Below, one piece after another: positions 42,384-51,109 of a stretch of DNA of 64,000 bases. Made by a program: the position numbers and the translations under genes. The first letter of the stretch is position 1. Every line of letters starts with the position of its first letter. Under the pieces are notes generated by a model. That model was not told the origin of the DNA. It did no database searches and saw only the letters and a list, made by a program, of their open reading frames with translations. Source of the DNA: PBB1 sp043738425 (GTDB taxonomy: Bacteria; Pseudomonadota; Gammaproteobacteria; Burkholderiales; Burkholderiaceae_C); contig JAYUGJ010000007.1 in assembly GCA_043738425.1 (NCBI GenBank), positions 1 to 64,000 of the forward strand, given 5' to 3'.

Positions 42384-43094
42384 ATGGCGGCTTACAAGCG
42401 CATCTTGCTCAAGCTGTCTGGCGAAGCCCTGATGGGCGATGACGCCTACGGCATCAACCGCGACACCATCGTTCGCATGGTGCGCGAGGTGCAAGAAGTA
42501 ACTCGGATGGGTTGCGAAGTCGCGGTGGTCATCGGCGGTGGCAATATTTTTCGTGGCGTGGCCGGCGGTGCCGTGGGCATGGACCGCGCAACCGCCGACT
42601 ACATGGGCATGTTGGCTACGGTGATGAATTCGCTGGCGCTGGCCGACACGATGCGCCAAGAAGGCATGACGGCGCGCGTGATGTCCGCCATCGCAATTGA
42701 CCAGGTCGTAGAGCCCTACGTGCGACCGAAGGCACTGCAATACCTTGAAGAAGGCAAGGTGGTGATCTTTGCTGCCGGCACCGGCAATCCGTTTTTCACG
42801 ACCGACACCGCAGCCGCATTGCGCGGTGCCGAAATCGGCGCACAGATCGTGTTGAAGGCCACCAAGGTGGACGGCGTTTATTCGGCCGATCCGAAAAAAG
42901 ACCCGACCGCGACCCGCTATGCGCACATCAGCTTCGACGAGGCGATCAGTCGCAACCTGCAGGTGCTCGACGCGACCGCCTTCGCGTTGTGCCGCGACCA
43001 GAAGTTGCCGATCAAAGTGTTCAGCATATTCAAACCCGGCGCGTTGAAGCGCGTGGTGCAAGGCGAAGACGAAGGCACGCTGGTGCATGTGTAG
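42384..43094 (+). CDS. pyrH: Uridylate kinase
   Basis: PyrH (236 aa) phosphorylates UMP and is the bacterial hexameric, UTP-inhibited enzyme of the amino-acid-kinase fold. KRILLKLSGEALMG, VVIGGGNIFRGV, MDRATADYMGMLATVMNSLAL and GTGNPFFTTDTAAALRG are diagnostic. KATKVDGVYSADPKKDP is the nucleotide-binding region. The ATG at 42384 is supported by homology and an AGGA-like site upstream. Confidence 0.98.
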   Translation: MAAYKRILLKLSGEALMGDDAYGINRDTIVRMVREVQEVTRMGCEVAVVIGGGNIFRGVAGGAVGMDRATADYMGMLATVMNSLALADTMRQEGMTARVMSAIAIDQVVEPYVRPKALQYLEEGKVVIFAAGTGNPFFTTDTAAALRGAEIGAQIVLKATKVDGVYSADPKKDPTATRYAHISFDEAISRNLQVLDATAFALCRDQKLPIKVFSIFKPGALKRVVQGEDEGTLVHV

Positions 43095-43247
43095 TGTTTC
43101 GCTCTAGCGCACGAGCGCAGCGCATGGGCGCAACGCTCGGGCCCGGTGTGCTGGCGAGTCAGCCTGCGATGGAACGCACCGTGAGCTGCGCGCGGTCAAC
43201 CGCACCATGAATCGCATCTGTCAATCCGTAATCATCAGGAACCCGCG

Positions 43248-43808
43248 ATGAGCATTGCCGAGATCAAGAAAAATGCGGAACAGAAAATGGGCCGCTCGGT
43301 AGAAGCGTTCAAATCTGAGCTGCAGAAAATTCGCACCGGGCGTGCGCACCCCGGCATCCTCGACCAGATACAGGTCGACTACTACGGCTCGCCGGTGCCA
43401 CTCAGCCAGGTCGCCGCGGTGACGCTGCTCGACGCGCGCACCATCAGCGTCCAGCCATGGGAAAAAGGCATGGCAGCGAAGATCGAGAAAGCCATCCGCG
43501 AAAGTGACCTCGGCCTGAACCCGGCAGCGCAAGGCGACTTGCTGCGCGTGCCGATGCCCGCGCTGACCGAGGAGCGCCGCCGCGATCTGACCAAAGTCGT
43601 GCGCAACGCCGGTGAGGACGCCCGCATTGCAGTGCGCAATCAGCGCCGTGACGCCAACGACCACGCAAAGCGTTTGCTCAAAGACAAAGAGATTTCCGAG
43701 GACGATGAGCGGCGTTCGCTAGACGAAGTTCAAAAATTCACCGACCGAACCATCGCTGAAATAGACCGTTTGGTGGCGGCCAAAGAGGCCGAGGTGTTGG
43801 CGGTATGA
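43248..43808 (+). CDS. frr: Ribosome recycling factor
   Basis: Frr/RRF (186 aa) splits post-termination ribosomes together with EF-G. The sequence runs KNAEQKMGRSVEAFKSELQKIRTGRAHP, then YYGSPVPLSQVAAVTLLDARTISVQPWEK and LRVPMPALTEERRRDLTKVVR. The three-helix bundle and small beta domain are complete. ATG 43248 lies 153 bp after pyrH; that gap holds no gene. Confidence 0.98.
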   Translation: MSIAEIKKNAEQKMGRSVEAFKSELQKIRTGRAHPGILDQIQVDYYGSPVPLSQVAAVTLLDARTISVQPWEKGMAAKIEKAIRESDLGLNPAAQGDLLRVPMPALTEERRRDLTKVVRNAGEDARIAVRNQRRDANDHAKRLLKDKEISEDDERRSLDEVQKFTDRTIAEIDRLVAAKEAEVLAV

Positions 43809-43841
43809 CCGCGGTGGTGACGGCGCCGGTCGCGCCGCATT

Positions 43842-43847
43842 GAGGTG
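43842..43847 (+). promoter_or_regulatory. Candidate Shine-Dalgarno for uppS
   Basis: GAGGTG lies nine bases before GTG 43857. If used, it favours that start over the GTG contained in the site itself at 43845, shortening the product by four residues. Confidence 0.4.
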
Positions 43848-43856
43848 TCCAGCTCG

Positions 43857-44660
43857 GTGAGTGCCCTGCCAAAAACGCCGAACGTGCCGCGCCACATCGC
43901 GATCGTGATGGATGGCAATGGCCGCTGGGCCAAGAGCCGCTTCAAGCCACGGTTTCTCGGCCACAAGCAAGGCGTCGACACGCTGGTCAACACGGTGTTG
44001 GCGTGTGCCGATCGCGGGGTTGAATTTCTGACGGTGTTCGCGTTTTCGTCTGAAAACTGGAAGCGGCCGAACGACGAGGTGTCGGGCTTGATGTCGTTGG
44101 TACTGCTGGCAGTTTCCAAGTACCTGAGCGTGATGTCCAAACACGGCGTGCGGGTGCGCATCGTGGGCGACCGCACCGCCATCGCAGCGCACGTTCGCGA
44201 GGCCTGGGACCATGCCGAACACAGCACCAAAGACAACACCCGCATCACCTTGTCGGTGGCGTTCAACTACGGCGGCCGGTGGGACGTGCTGCAAGCTTGC
44301 CAGCGCGCCATGCGTGAAGGCTTGACCGCCGATCAGCTCGATGAGGCGCGGCTCAGCAGCTACCTCGCGCTCAGCCACGCACCCGATCCCGACCTGTTCA
44401 TACGCACGGGTGGCGAGGTCCGTATCAGCAACTTCTTGCTGTGGCAGGCGGCTTATTCCGAATTGTGTTTTTCAGACTGCTTGTGGCCCGAATTCGGCGA
44501 GGCCGAGCTCGATGCGGCGCTGGCCGACTACGCGCGCCGTGACCGCCGTTTCGGCGCGCTGCAAGAACCGGTGGTGGGTGGCGTGGCGGCGGCGGTTGAG
44601 GTTGCAGTGGTGCCTGCCGCAGCCGCAGCCGCTGCTGCCGATTTGCCGCAGGTGCGCTGA
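43857..44660 (+). CDS. uppS: Undecaprenyl diphosphate synthase
   Basis: UppS (267 aa) makes the C55 lipid carrier precursor for peptidoglycan and LPS from FPP and eight IPP. HIAIVMDGNGRWAKSRFKPR is the active-site motif with the catalytic Asp. GVEFLTVFAFSSENWKRPNDEV, TLSVAFNYGGRWD and DLFIRTGGEVRISNFLLWQ are diagnostic. After RDRRFG a 30-residue Val/Ala-rich tail is added compared with E. coli (253 aa). GTG start; GTG 43845 is the alternative. The stop is two bases from cdsA. Confidence 0.95.
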   Translation: MSALPKTPNVPRHIAIVMDGNGRWAKSRFKPRFLGHKQGVDTLVNTVLACADRGVEFLTVFAFSSENWKRPNDEVSGLMSLVLLAVSKYLSVMSKHGVRVRIVGDRTAIAAHVREAWDHAEHSTKDNTRITLSVAFNYGGRWDVLQACQRAMREGLTADQLDEARLSSYLALSHAPDPDLFIRTGGEVRISNFLLWQAAYSELCFSDCLWPEFGEAELDAALADYARRDRRFGALQEPVVGGVAAAVEVAVVPAAAAAAAADLPQVR

Positions 44661-44662
44661 AC

Positions 44663-45499
44663 ATGCTCGTGCAACGGGTCATCACCGCGATCGTTTTGCT
44701 GGCCATGTGGTTGCCTGCGTTGTTCGCATCGACACCGTGGCCGTTTGCCGTACTCACCTTGATTTTTATTGCCGCAGCCGGTGGCGAGTGGATGCAGCTC
44801 AACGGTGCCGGGTCTTTAATGTCAATCGCCTGCGGCGCGCTATTGGGCGGCGCCTGCGCATTGGCGCTGTGGGCTGACTGGCCGCGGTCTGCGCCGTCGG
44901 TTGCATGGTGGGCCGCGATGGCAGGGTGGGTGTTGGGTGGAGCGTGGGCGTTGAAAGTGGGCCCTGCGGGATGGGGTCGATTGCCGCAGGCGTTGCGCTG
45001 GCCGCTCGGTCTGCTGGCGCTGTGGTTGGCGTGGTTGGCGCTGGCCAGTGCCCGCACACGCGGCGTGAATTTCATTTTGTCGGTGTTCAGTCTCGTCTGG
45101 GTCGCCGACATCGCCGCCTACTTCGGTGGCCGCGCCTTCGGCCGCCGCAAGCTGGCCGTTGGCATCAGCCCCGGCAAAAGCTGGGAAGGTGTCTGGAGCG
45201 GCATGCTGGGCGTGTTGCTGCTGGCCACCGTGTGGTTGTGGGCTGACCGCGCGTGGACCGTCGATTCACCCAGCCTGTTCTCGCAGATGTACGCGCAGCG
45301 CGGCTTGCTGGGCGTGTTGCTGGGGTGCGTGTTTTTGGTGGCGATGGGTGTGGTGGGCGACCTGTTCGAGTCGCTGGTCAAGCGACACGCGGGTGCCAAA
45401 GACAGCGGCCGCCTGCTGCCTGGCCATGGCGGCGTGCTCGACCGCATCGATGCGTTGCTGCCGGTGTTGCCGTTGGCGTTGGCGTTGGGTTCGACCTGA
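44663..45499 (+). CDS. cdsA: Phosphatidate cytidylyltransferase
   Basis: CdsA (278 aa) makes CDP-diacylglycerol from phosphatidic acid and CTP in the inner membrane. It is hydrophobic throughout with about eight membrane segments. The C-terminal signature is clear: GISPGKSWEGVWSG and SLVKRHAGAKDSGRLLPGHGGVLDRIDAL. The ATG is two bases after uppS, so the two are coupled. Position between uppS and dxr is conserved in proteobacteria. Confidence 0.95.
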   Translation: MLVQRVITAIVLLAMWLPALFASTPWPFAVLTLIFIAAAGGEWMQLNGAGSLMSIACGALLGGACALALWADWPRSAPSVAWWAAMAGWVLGGAWALKVGPAGWGRLPQALRWPLGLLALWLAWLALASARTRGVNFILSVFSLVWVADIAAYFGGRAFGRRKLAVGISPGKSWEGVWSGMLGVLLLATVWLWADRAWTVDSPSLFSQMYAQRGLLGVLLGCVFLVAMGVVGDLFESLVKRHAGAKDSGRLLPGHGGVLDRIDALLPVLPLALALGST

Positions 45500-45541
45500 T
45501 CCCTATCCGCCGACTTGCATGAACTGAGAGAGCCGAACGAC

Positions 45542-46741
45542 ATGACGCAACCCAAACGCCGCATGCGCATCAGCATTCTCGGGTCGACCGGCTCGGTCGG
45601 CACCAGCACGCTCGATGTGTTGTCGCGCCACCCGGATCGGTTCGAAGTTTTTGCGCTGACTGCGCACCATCGTGTGGACGATTTGCTGGCGCAGTGCCTG
45701 GCCTGGTCGCCACAGTTTGCGGTGCTCCCCGCAGCCGATGTAGCCGCCGGGCTGCAAGCCCGGTTGCGTGCGGCAGGCAGCCGCACTGCGGTGCTGGTGG
45801 GTGCGCAGGCGCTGTGCGATGTGGCAGCGCACCCTGAGGTCGATGCGGTGATGGCGGCCATAGTCGGCGCTGCCGGTTTGCCGCCGTGTGTGGCGGCCGC
45901 GCGCGCTGGCAAGCGGCTGCTGCTGGCTAACAAGGAAGCGCTGGTGGTGGGCGGTGCGCTGTTCATGTCGGCCGTGCGTGACGGGGGTGCGCAGCTGCTG
46001 CCGATCGACAGCGAGCACTCGGCTATTTTTCAATGTCTGCCGGAAGACCGTGCGGCGTGGGCTGCGCGCATCGACCACATCATCTTGACGGCATCGGGCG
46101 GACCGTTTCGCACCCGTGCGCTGGCCACACTGGCGCAGGTCACGCCGGACGAAGCGTGTGCGCACCCGAACTGGGTCATGGGCCGCAAGATCTCGGTCGA
46201 TTCGGCCACCATGATGAACAAGGCGCTCGAAGTTATCGAAGCCCGTTGGTTGTTCGATTTGACGCCGGAACAAATCAAGGTCGTCATCCATCCGCAAAGC
46301 ATCGTGCATTCGATGGTGGTGTGCCGCGACCACTCGGTGCTCGCCCAAATGGGCACGCCCGATATGCGCGTGCCGATTGCCTACGGGCTGTCGTTTCCCG
46401 AGCGCATGGTGTCGGGTGCGGGTCTGCTCGACTTTCCCACCCTGTCGGCACTCACCTTCGAGCCCCCCGATCTGCAGCGCTACCCGGCGTTGCAGCTGGC
46501 ATGGGAAACCCTGCGTGGGCCCGAGGGCAGCGCGGCCGTGTTGAACGCGGCCAATGAAGCGGCGGTGGCCGCGTTTCTGGCCGGCATCATCCGTTTCGAT
46601 CACATCCACCATGTCAACGCTGCCACGCTGGAAGCGGTAGCGCCCGCGGCAGACGAATGCCGTTCGATCGACGGTTTGATCGCGCTCGATGCCCGCGTGC
46701 GGCGCTGTGCAGCCGAGCAGGTGGGGCGCTTGTCGGCATGA
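45542..46741 (+). CDS. dxr: 1-deoxy-D-xylulose 5-phosphate reductoisomerase
   Basis: Dxr/IspC (399 aa) is the first committed enzyme of the MEP pathway, an NADPH enzyme needing a divalent metal. It has GSTGSVGTSTLDVLSRHPD (NADPH site), LLLANKEALVVGGALF, LPIDSEHSAIFQCL with the metal-binding DSEHS, and MGRKISVDSATMMNKALE. ATG 45542 is chosen; a TTG nine codons upstream is in frame. Its stop overlaps rseP (atga). Confidence 0.96.
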   Translation: MTQPKRRMRISILGSTGSVGTSTLDVLSRHPDRFEVFALTAHHRVDDLLAQCLAWSPQFAVLPAADVAAGLQARLRAAGSRTAVLVGAQALCDVAAHPEVDAVMAAIVGAAGLPPCVAAARAGKRLLLANKEALVVGGALFMSAVRDGGAQLLPIDSEHSAIFQCLPEDRAAWAARIDHIILTASGGPFRTRALATLAQVTPDEACAHPNWVMGRKISVDSATMMNKALEVIEARWLFDLTPEQIKVVIHPQSIVHSMVVCRDHSVLAQMGTPDMRVPIAYGLSFPERMVSGAGLLDFPTLSALTFEPPDLQRYPALQLAWETLRGPEGSAAVLNAANEAAVAAFLAGIIRFDHIHHVNAATLEAVAPAADECRSIDGLIALDARVRRCAAEQVGRLSA

Positions 46742-48141
46742 TCACCACCGTGCTGGCGTTCTTGCTGACGTTGGGTGTGCTGATCGCGGTGCATGAGTAC
46801 GGCCACTACCGGGTAGCGGTGGCGTGCGGCGTCAAGGTGCTGCGGTATTCGATCGGTTTCGGACCCGTGCTGTGGCGCCGACAGGCCACCCCCGACAGCA
46901 CCGAGTTCGTGCTGGCCGCGGTGCCATTGGGCGGCTATGTGCGCATGCTCGATGAGCGCGAAGCGCCGGTGGACGCGGCCGAACGCGGCCGCGCGTTCAA
47001 CGCGAAATCGCTGTGGCAACGCTCGGCCATCGTTGTCGCCGGGCCGATGGCGAACCTGCTGCTGGCGATACTTTTGTTCGCCTGCACTTTCTGGATCGGC
47101 ATCGATGAGCCGCGTGCGCTGCTCGGCACGCCGGTGGCCGGCAGCCTGGCCGAGCGTGCCGGCATGCGCTCGGGCGATCTGGTGCAAGCCGCATCGGCCG
47201 ACGGCGTCGAGTGGACCGAGGTGCGTTCCATCAACGACCTGGTTTGGAACAACGCACAAGCCGTCTTGCGTGCGGGTACCTTGCACCTGCGTTTGAGCGA
47301 TGGGCGTGGGCAGCATGAACGCCAGGTGGCGATCGAACTGGCGCAGCTGGAAAACCGCGAAGTCGATGCGTCGTTGCTGCGCCGCGTGGGCTACGGCGAG
47401 ATCTACAGCGAGCCGGTGATGGGTGACATCCAACCCGGCGGTGCGGCGGCTGCGGCAGGTGTGTTGACAGGCGACCGCGTGTTGTCGGTCGACGGCGTGG
47501 CCATGCTCGATGCGGCAACCTTGCGGGCCACCATCCGCGCGAGTGCGAATGCGGTGGCGGCAGCATCGAGTGACGGCAGCAGCGGCGCAGAAACGCCGAT
47601 ACAGCGGTGGCTGGTCGCACGCTCTGGGCAAACTGTCGAGTTGACGGTCAGGCCTGCCATAGAGGTGCAGCAAGCGCTGCGCATCGGTCGCGTCAAAGCG
47701 ATGATCGGCGCGCCGCCCGAGTTGGTGAACGTGCAGTACGACTGGGCGGACGGGTTGATCAAGGCGGTCACGCGGACCTGGGACACGTCGTGGTTTTCGC
47801 TCACGATGTTCGGCAAAATTTTGACCGGCGAAGCGGCGTTGAAAAACCTCACCGGCCCGATCACCATCGCCGATTACGCGGGCCAGTCGGTACGTGTGGG
47901 CTTCGTTTACTACCTCGGTTTTTTGGCCGGCATCAGCGTGAGTTTGGGTGTGTTCAACCTGCTTCCGTTGCCGATGCTCGACGGTGGACACCTCATGTAC
48001 CATCTTTTCGAAGCGGTGACGGGGCGGCCAGTCCCACCACCCTGGCTCGAACGCCTGCAGCGCGGGGGCGTGGTCGTCATGCTGATGCTGATGTCCGTTG
48101 CTCTCTTCAACGATGTGGCCCGCTTGTTGGGCTCGAACTGA
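46738..48141 (+). CDS. rseP: Intramembrane zinc metalloprotease RseP
   Basis: RseP (467 aa) is the site-2 protease that cuts anti-sigma factor RseA in the sigma-E envelope stress response and clears signal peptides. The first helix holds the zinc site HEYGH; the second metal motif LPMLDGGH is in the penultimate helix near residue 415. Two PDZ-like regions lie between (GSLAERAGMRSGDLV and PGGAAAAAGVLTGDRVLSVDG). Four membrane helices are evident. The start overlaps the dxr stop. Pairing with bamA is conserved in proteobacteria. Confidence 0.95.
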   Translation: MITTVLAFLLTLGVLIAVHEYGHYRVAVACGVKVLRYSIGFGPVLWRRQATPDSTEFVLAAVPLGGYVRMLDEREAPVDAAERGRAFNAKSLWQRSAIVVAGPMANLLLAILLFACTFWIGIDEPRALLGTPVAGSLAERAGMRSGDLVQAASADGVEWTEVRSINDLVWNNAQAVLRAGTLHLRLSDGRGQHERQVAIELAQLENREVDASLLRRVGYGEIYSEPVMGDIQPGGAAAAAGVLTGDRVLSVDGVAMLDAATLRATIRASANAVAAASSDGSSGAETPIQRWLVARSGQTVELTVRPAIEVQQALRIGRVKAMIGAPPELVNVQYDWADGLIKAVTRTWDTSWFSLTMFGKILTGEAALKNLTGPITIADYAGQSVRVGFVYYLGFLAGISVSLGVFNLLPLPMLDGGHLMYHLFEAVTGRPVPPPWLERLQRGGVVVMLMLMSVALFNDVARLLGSN

Positions 48142-48152
48142 TCTCTCCCCTT

Positions 48153-50579
48153 ATGTGCTTCATGCGTTTTTTGCGTCGGCTGGTGTGTCTCGTCTGGCGT
48201 CATCTGGTGTGTCCTCTGGTGGGTCTTCTGGCTGGCCCGCTCGCGTCTTGCGAGTCGACCACCGTGGCACCTTTTTTCGCCCGCTTCAGGCTGCCAGCAT
48301 CGCTTGCGACAGTGTTGGTCGCGGGCACGCTGGCAGCGCTCATGCACAGCAGCCCGGCGTGGGCGGTGGAGCCGTTCAAGCTGACCGACATCCGCGTTGA
48401 AGGCTTGCAGCGCAGCGACGCCGGCACGGTGTTCGCGTCGCTGCCGTTTCGCATCGGCGACACCTACACCGACGAAAAAGGCGCTGCCGCATTGCGCGCC
48501 CTGTTCGCCACCGGTTTGTTCAAAGACGTGCGCATCGAAATCGATGGCAAGGTGGTGGTGGTGATCGTGGACGAACGTTCGCTGATCGGCAGCATCGATG
48601 TCACGGGTTCGAAAGAATTCGAGAAAGACGTGCTGGTCAAGTCGCTGCGAGATTTCGGCATCGCCGAAGGCCAGCCGTTCGACAAATCGCTGGCCGACCG
48701 TGCCGAACAAGAGCTCAAGCGCCAGTACCTCAGCCGCAGCCTGTACGGCGTGGAGGTGGTCACCACCGTGACGCCGATCGAACGCAACCGCGTCAACGTG
48801 AGCTTCACCATCGTCGAAGGCACGGTGGCCAAAATCCGCGAGCTGCGGGTGGTCGGCAACAACGCTTTCAGCGAAAGCACGCTGAAGGGCTTGCTCGAGC
48901 TGAACGATGGTGGCTGGATGACCTGGTACTCCAAAGCCGACCGCTACTCACGCGCCAAGCTCAACGCCGACCTCGAAACACTGCGGGCGTACTACCTGAA
49001 TCGGGGCTATCTCGAATTCAATGTCGAATCCACCCAGGTCGCGATTTCGCCGGACAAGCAAGAAATCACCATCACCATCAACATCAAAGAGGGCCAGCTC
49101 TACACCGTCACCGCGGTCAAGCTCGACGGCAAGTACCTGGGCAAAGAAGACGATTTCAAATCGCTGGTGACCATCAAGCCCGGTGAGCCCTACCGCGCCG
49201 AAGCGGTGGCAGAAACCACCAAGGCGTTTGTCGAACGCTTCGGCACGTTCGGCTACGCGTTTGCGAAGGTCGATGCGAAGCCCGAGATCGACCGCGCCAA
49301 CGGCCGCGTCGAGCTCACCCTGGTCGGCGATCCGCAGCGCCGCGTGTACGTGCGCCGCATCAGCGTGGCCGGCAACACCCGCACGCGCGACGAGGTGGTG
49401 CGCCGCGAATTCCGCCAGTTCGAATCGTCGTGGTACGACGGACGCAAGATCAAACTCTCACGCGACCGGGTCGACCGCCTTGGCTACTTCAGCGATGTCG
49501 GCATCGAGACCAGCGAAGTACCGGGCACCTCGGACCAGGTCGACATTCTCATCACCATCAAAGAAAAACCCACCGGCAATTTATTGCTGGGCGCGGGCTT
49601 TTCCAGTGCGGACAAGTTGTCGCTGACCGCCTCGGTCAAGCAAGAAAACGTATTCGGTACCGGCAACTACCTGGGGCTGGAGGTCAACACCAGCAAGTCC
49701 TCGCGCACGATCATGGTGAGCACCGTCGACCCGTACTTCACCAACGAGGGCGTGTCGCGGGCATTCGAGTTCTATTACCGAACCACCACCCCGTTGAACA
49801 GCCAGGGCGAGGATTACAAGCTGGTGACGCCGGGTGCATCGATACGGTTCGGCGTGCCGTTCAGCGAATTCGACACCGTGTTTTTCGGCATCGGTTTTGA
49901 GCGCACCGAGATCCAGGGCAACAACAACCTGCCGGACAGCTATTTCCGCTATCGCCAGCAGTTCGGCTCGACCAGCACCGCCGTGCCGCTGACGGTCGGT
50001 TGGACCCGTGATGAGCGCGACAGCTCGCTGGTGCCCACCCGTGGCCGCTTCCAACGGGTCAACGTCGACGTCGGCATCTTGGGCGACCAACGCTACGTTC
50101 GCACCAACCTGCAATTCCAGCAGTACCTGTCGCCGTTTCGGCGGCTGACGTTGGGCGTCAATGCCGAGATCGGTTACGGCAAAGGGCTGGGCGGTCGGCC
50201 GTACCCAATCTTCAAGAACTTCTTCGCCGGTGGTTTGGGCACCGTGCGAGGCTTCGACCAAGGCTCACTCGGCCAGGTCGACAACCTCGGTGCCTACATC
50301 GGTGGCAACCGGCGACTCAACGTCAACACCGAGTTGTACTTGCCGGTGCCGGGAACCGGCAACGACCGCACGCTGCGCTGGTTTACCTACTTCGATGTGG
50401 GCAACGTGTGGGCGGTCAACGACAGCCTGAGCTTCGACAGCTTGCGCGCCTCGGTCGGCTTGGGAATCAGTTGGATCTCACCGGTGGGGCCGCTGAAAGT
50501 GAGCTACGGCGAGCCGATCAAAAAACAGTCTACCGATAGAATTCAGCGTCTGCAATTTCAGATCGGAACCGCGTTTTGA
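48153..50579 (+). CDS. bamA: Outer membrane protein assembly factor BamA
   Basis: BamA (808 aa) is the Omp85 insertase of the BAM complex. An export signal ends near SSPAWA-VEPFKL. Five POTRA domains follow, the first starting FKLTDIRVEGLQRSDAGTVF and the third near TKIRELRVVGNNAFSES-type sequence. The 16-strand barrel begins after about residue 460; the conserved loop 6 motif is GTVRGFDQGSLG. The last residue is Phe (FQIGTAF), the expected barrel C-terminal signal. The start is uncertain: ATG 48153 gives a long N-region before the hydrophobic core, whereas GTG 48264 would leave a standard signal peptide. It overlaps skp by four bases. Confidence 0.96.
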   Translation: MCFMRFLRRLVCLVWRHLVCPLVGLLAGPLASCESTTVAPFFARFRLPASLATVLVAGTLAALMHSSPAWAVEPFKLTDIRVEGLQRSDAGTVFASLPFRIGDTYTDEKGAAALRALFATGLFKDVRIEIDGKVVVVIVDERSLIGSIDVTGSKEFEKDVLVKSLRDFGIAEGQPFDKSLADRAEQELKRQYLSRSLYGVEVVTTVTPIERNRVNVSFTIVEGTVAKIRELRVVGNNAFSESTLKGLLELNDGGWMTWYSKADRYSRAKLNADLETLRAYYLNRGYLEFNVESTQVAISPDKQEITITINIKEGQLYTVTAVKLDGKYLGKEDDFKSLVTIKPGEPYRAEAVAETTKAFVERFGTFGYAFAKVDAKPEIDRANGRVELTLVGDPQRRVYVRRISVAGNTRTRDEVVRREFRQFESSWYDGRKIKLSRDRVDRLGYFSDVGIETSEVPGTSDQVDILITIKEKPTGNLLLGAGFSSADKLSLTASVKQENVFGTGNYLGLEVNTSKSSRTIMVSTVDPYFTNEGVSRAFEFYYRTTTPLNSQGEDYKLVTPGASIRFGVPFSEFDTVFFGIGFERTEIQGNNNLPDSYFRYRQQFGSTSTAVPLTVGWTRDERDSSLVPTRGRFQRVNVDVGILGDQRYVRTNLQFQQYLSPFRRLTLGVNAEIGYGKGLGGRPYPIFKNFFAGGLGTVRGFDQGSLGQVDNLGAYIGGNRRLNVNTELYLPVPGTGNDRTLRWFTYFDVGNVWAVNDSLSFDSLRASVGLGISWISPVGPLKVSYGEPIKKQSTDRIQRLQFQIGTAF

Positions 50580-51109
50580 AGCACAGTTCACCCCCGAAAT
50601 TCGCCTCCGTTTTCAACCTGTTGTTCGCCGCGTTGCTGATGGCGATGGCGGCCGGTGCAGCGGCGCAAGAATTGAAAATTGGTTACGTCAACAGCGACCG
50701 CGTGCTGCGCGAAGCCAACCCGGCAAAGGCCGCGCAAGCCAAGCTCGAAGCCGAGTTCGCCAAGCGTGACAAAGACATCGCCGAGTACGCCGCCAAGTTG
50801 AAGGCGACCAGCGACAAGCTGGAAAAAGATTCACCGTCGCTGGCCGAGTCGGAGCGCAGTCGCCGCCAACGCGATCTGGTCGAGCAAGACCGTGAATTTC
50901 AGCGCAAGCGCCGCGAATTTCAGGAAGACCTCACGCAACGCAAAAACGAAGAACTGGCCGGCGTCGTCGAACGCGCCAACAAGGTCATCAAGCAAATTTT
51001 TGAGAGCGAAAAATACGACGTCATCTTGCAAGAAGTGATCTTCGCCGGCCCCCGGGTCGACATCACCGACAAGGTGGTCAAGGCGTTGAATGCACAGGGT
51101 GCGAAGTGA
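50576..51109 (+). CDS. skp: Periplasmic chaperone Skp (OmpH)
   Basis: Skp/OmpH (177 aa) is the trimeric jellyfish-shaped chaperone that escorts outer membrane proteins to BAM. A signal peptide (FNLLFAALLMAMAAGAAAQ) precedes ELKIGYVNSDRVLREA, the start of the trimerisation core. A long coiled coil (about residues 50-140, rich in K/E/R/Q) forms the tentacles, and VILQEVIFAGPRVDITDKVVKAL closes the body. The start is TTG overlapping the bamA stop; no ATG near is in frame. Confidence 0.94.
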   Translation: MKHSSPPKFASVFNLLFAALLMAMAAGAAAQELKIGYVNSDRVLREANPAKAAQAKLEAEFAKRDKDIAEYAAKLKATSDKLEKDSPSLAESERSRRQRDLVEQDREFQRKRREFQEDLTQRKNEELAGVVERANKVIKQIFESEKYDVILQEVIFAGPRVDITDKVVKALNAQGAK

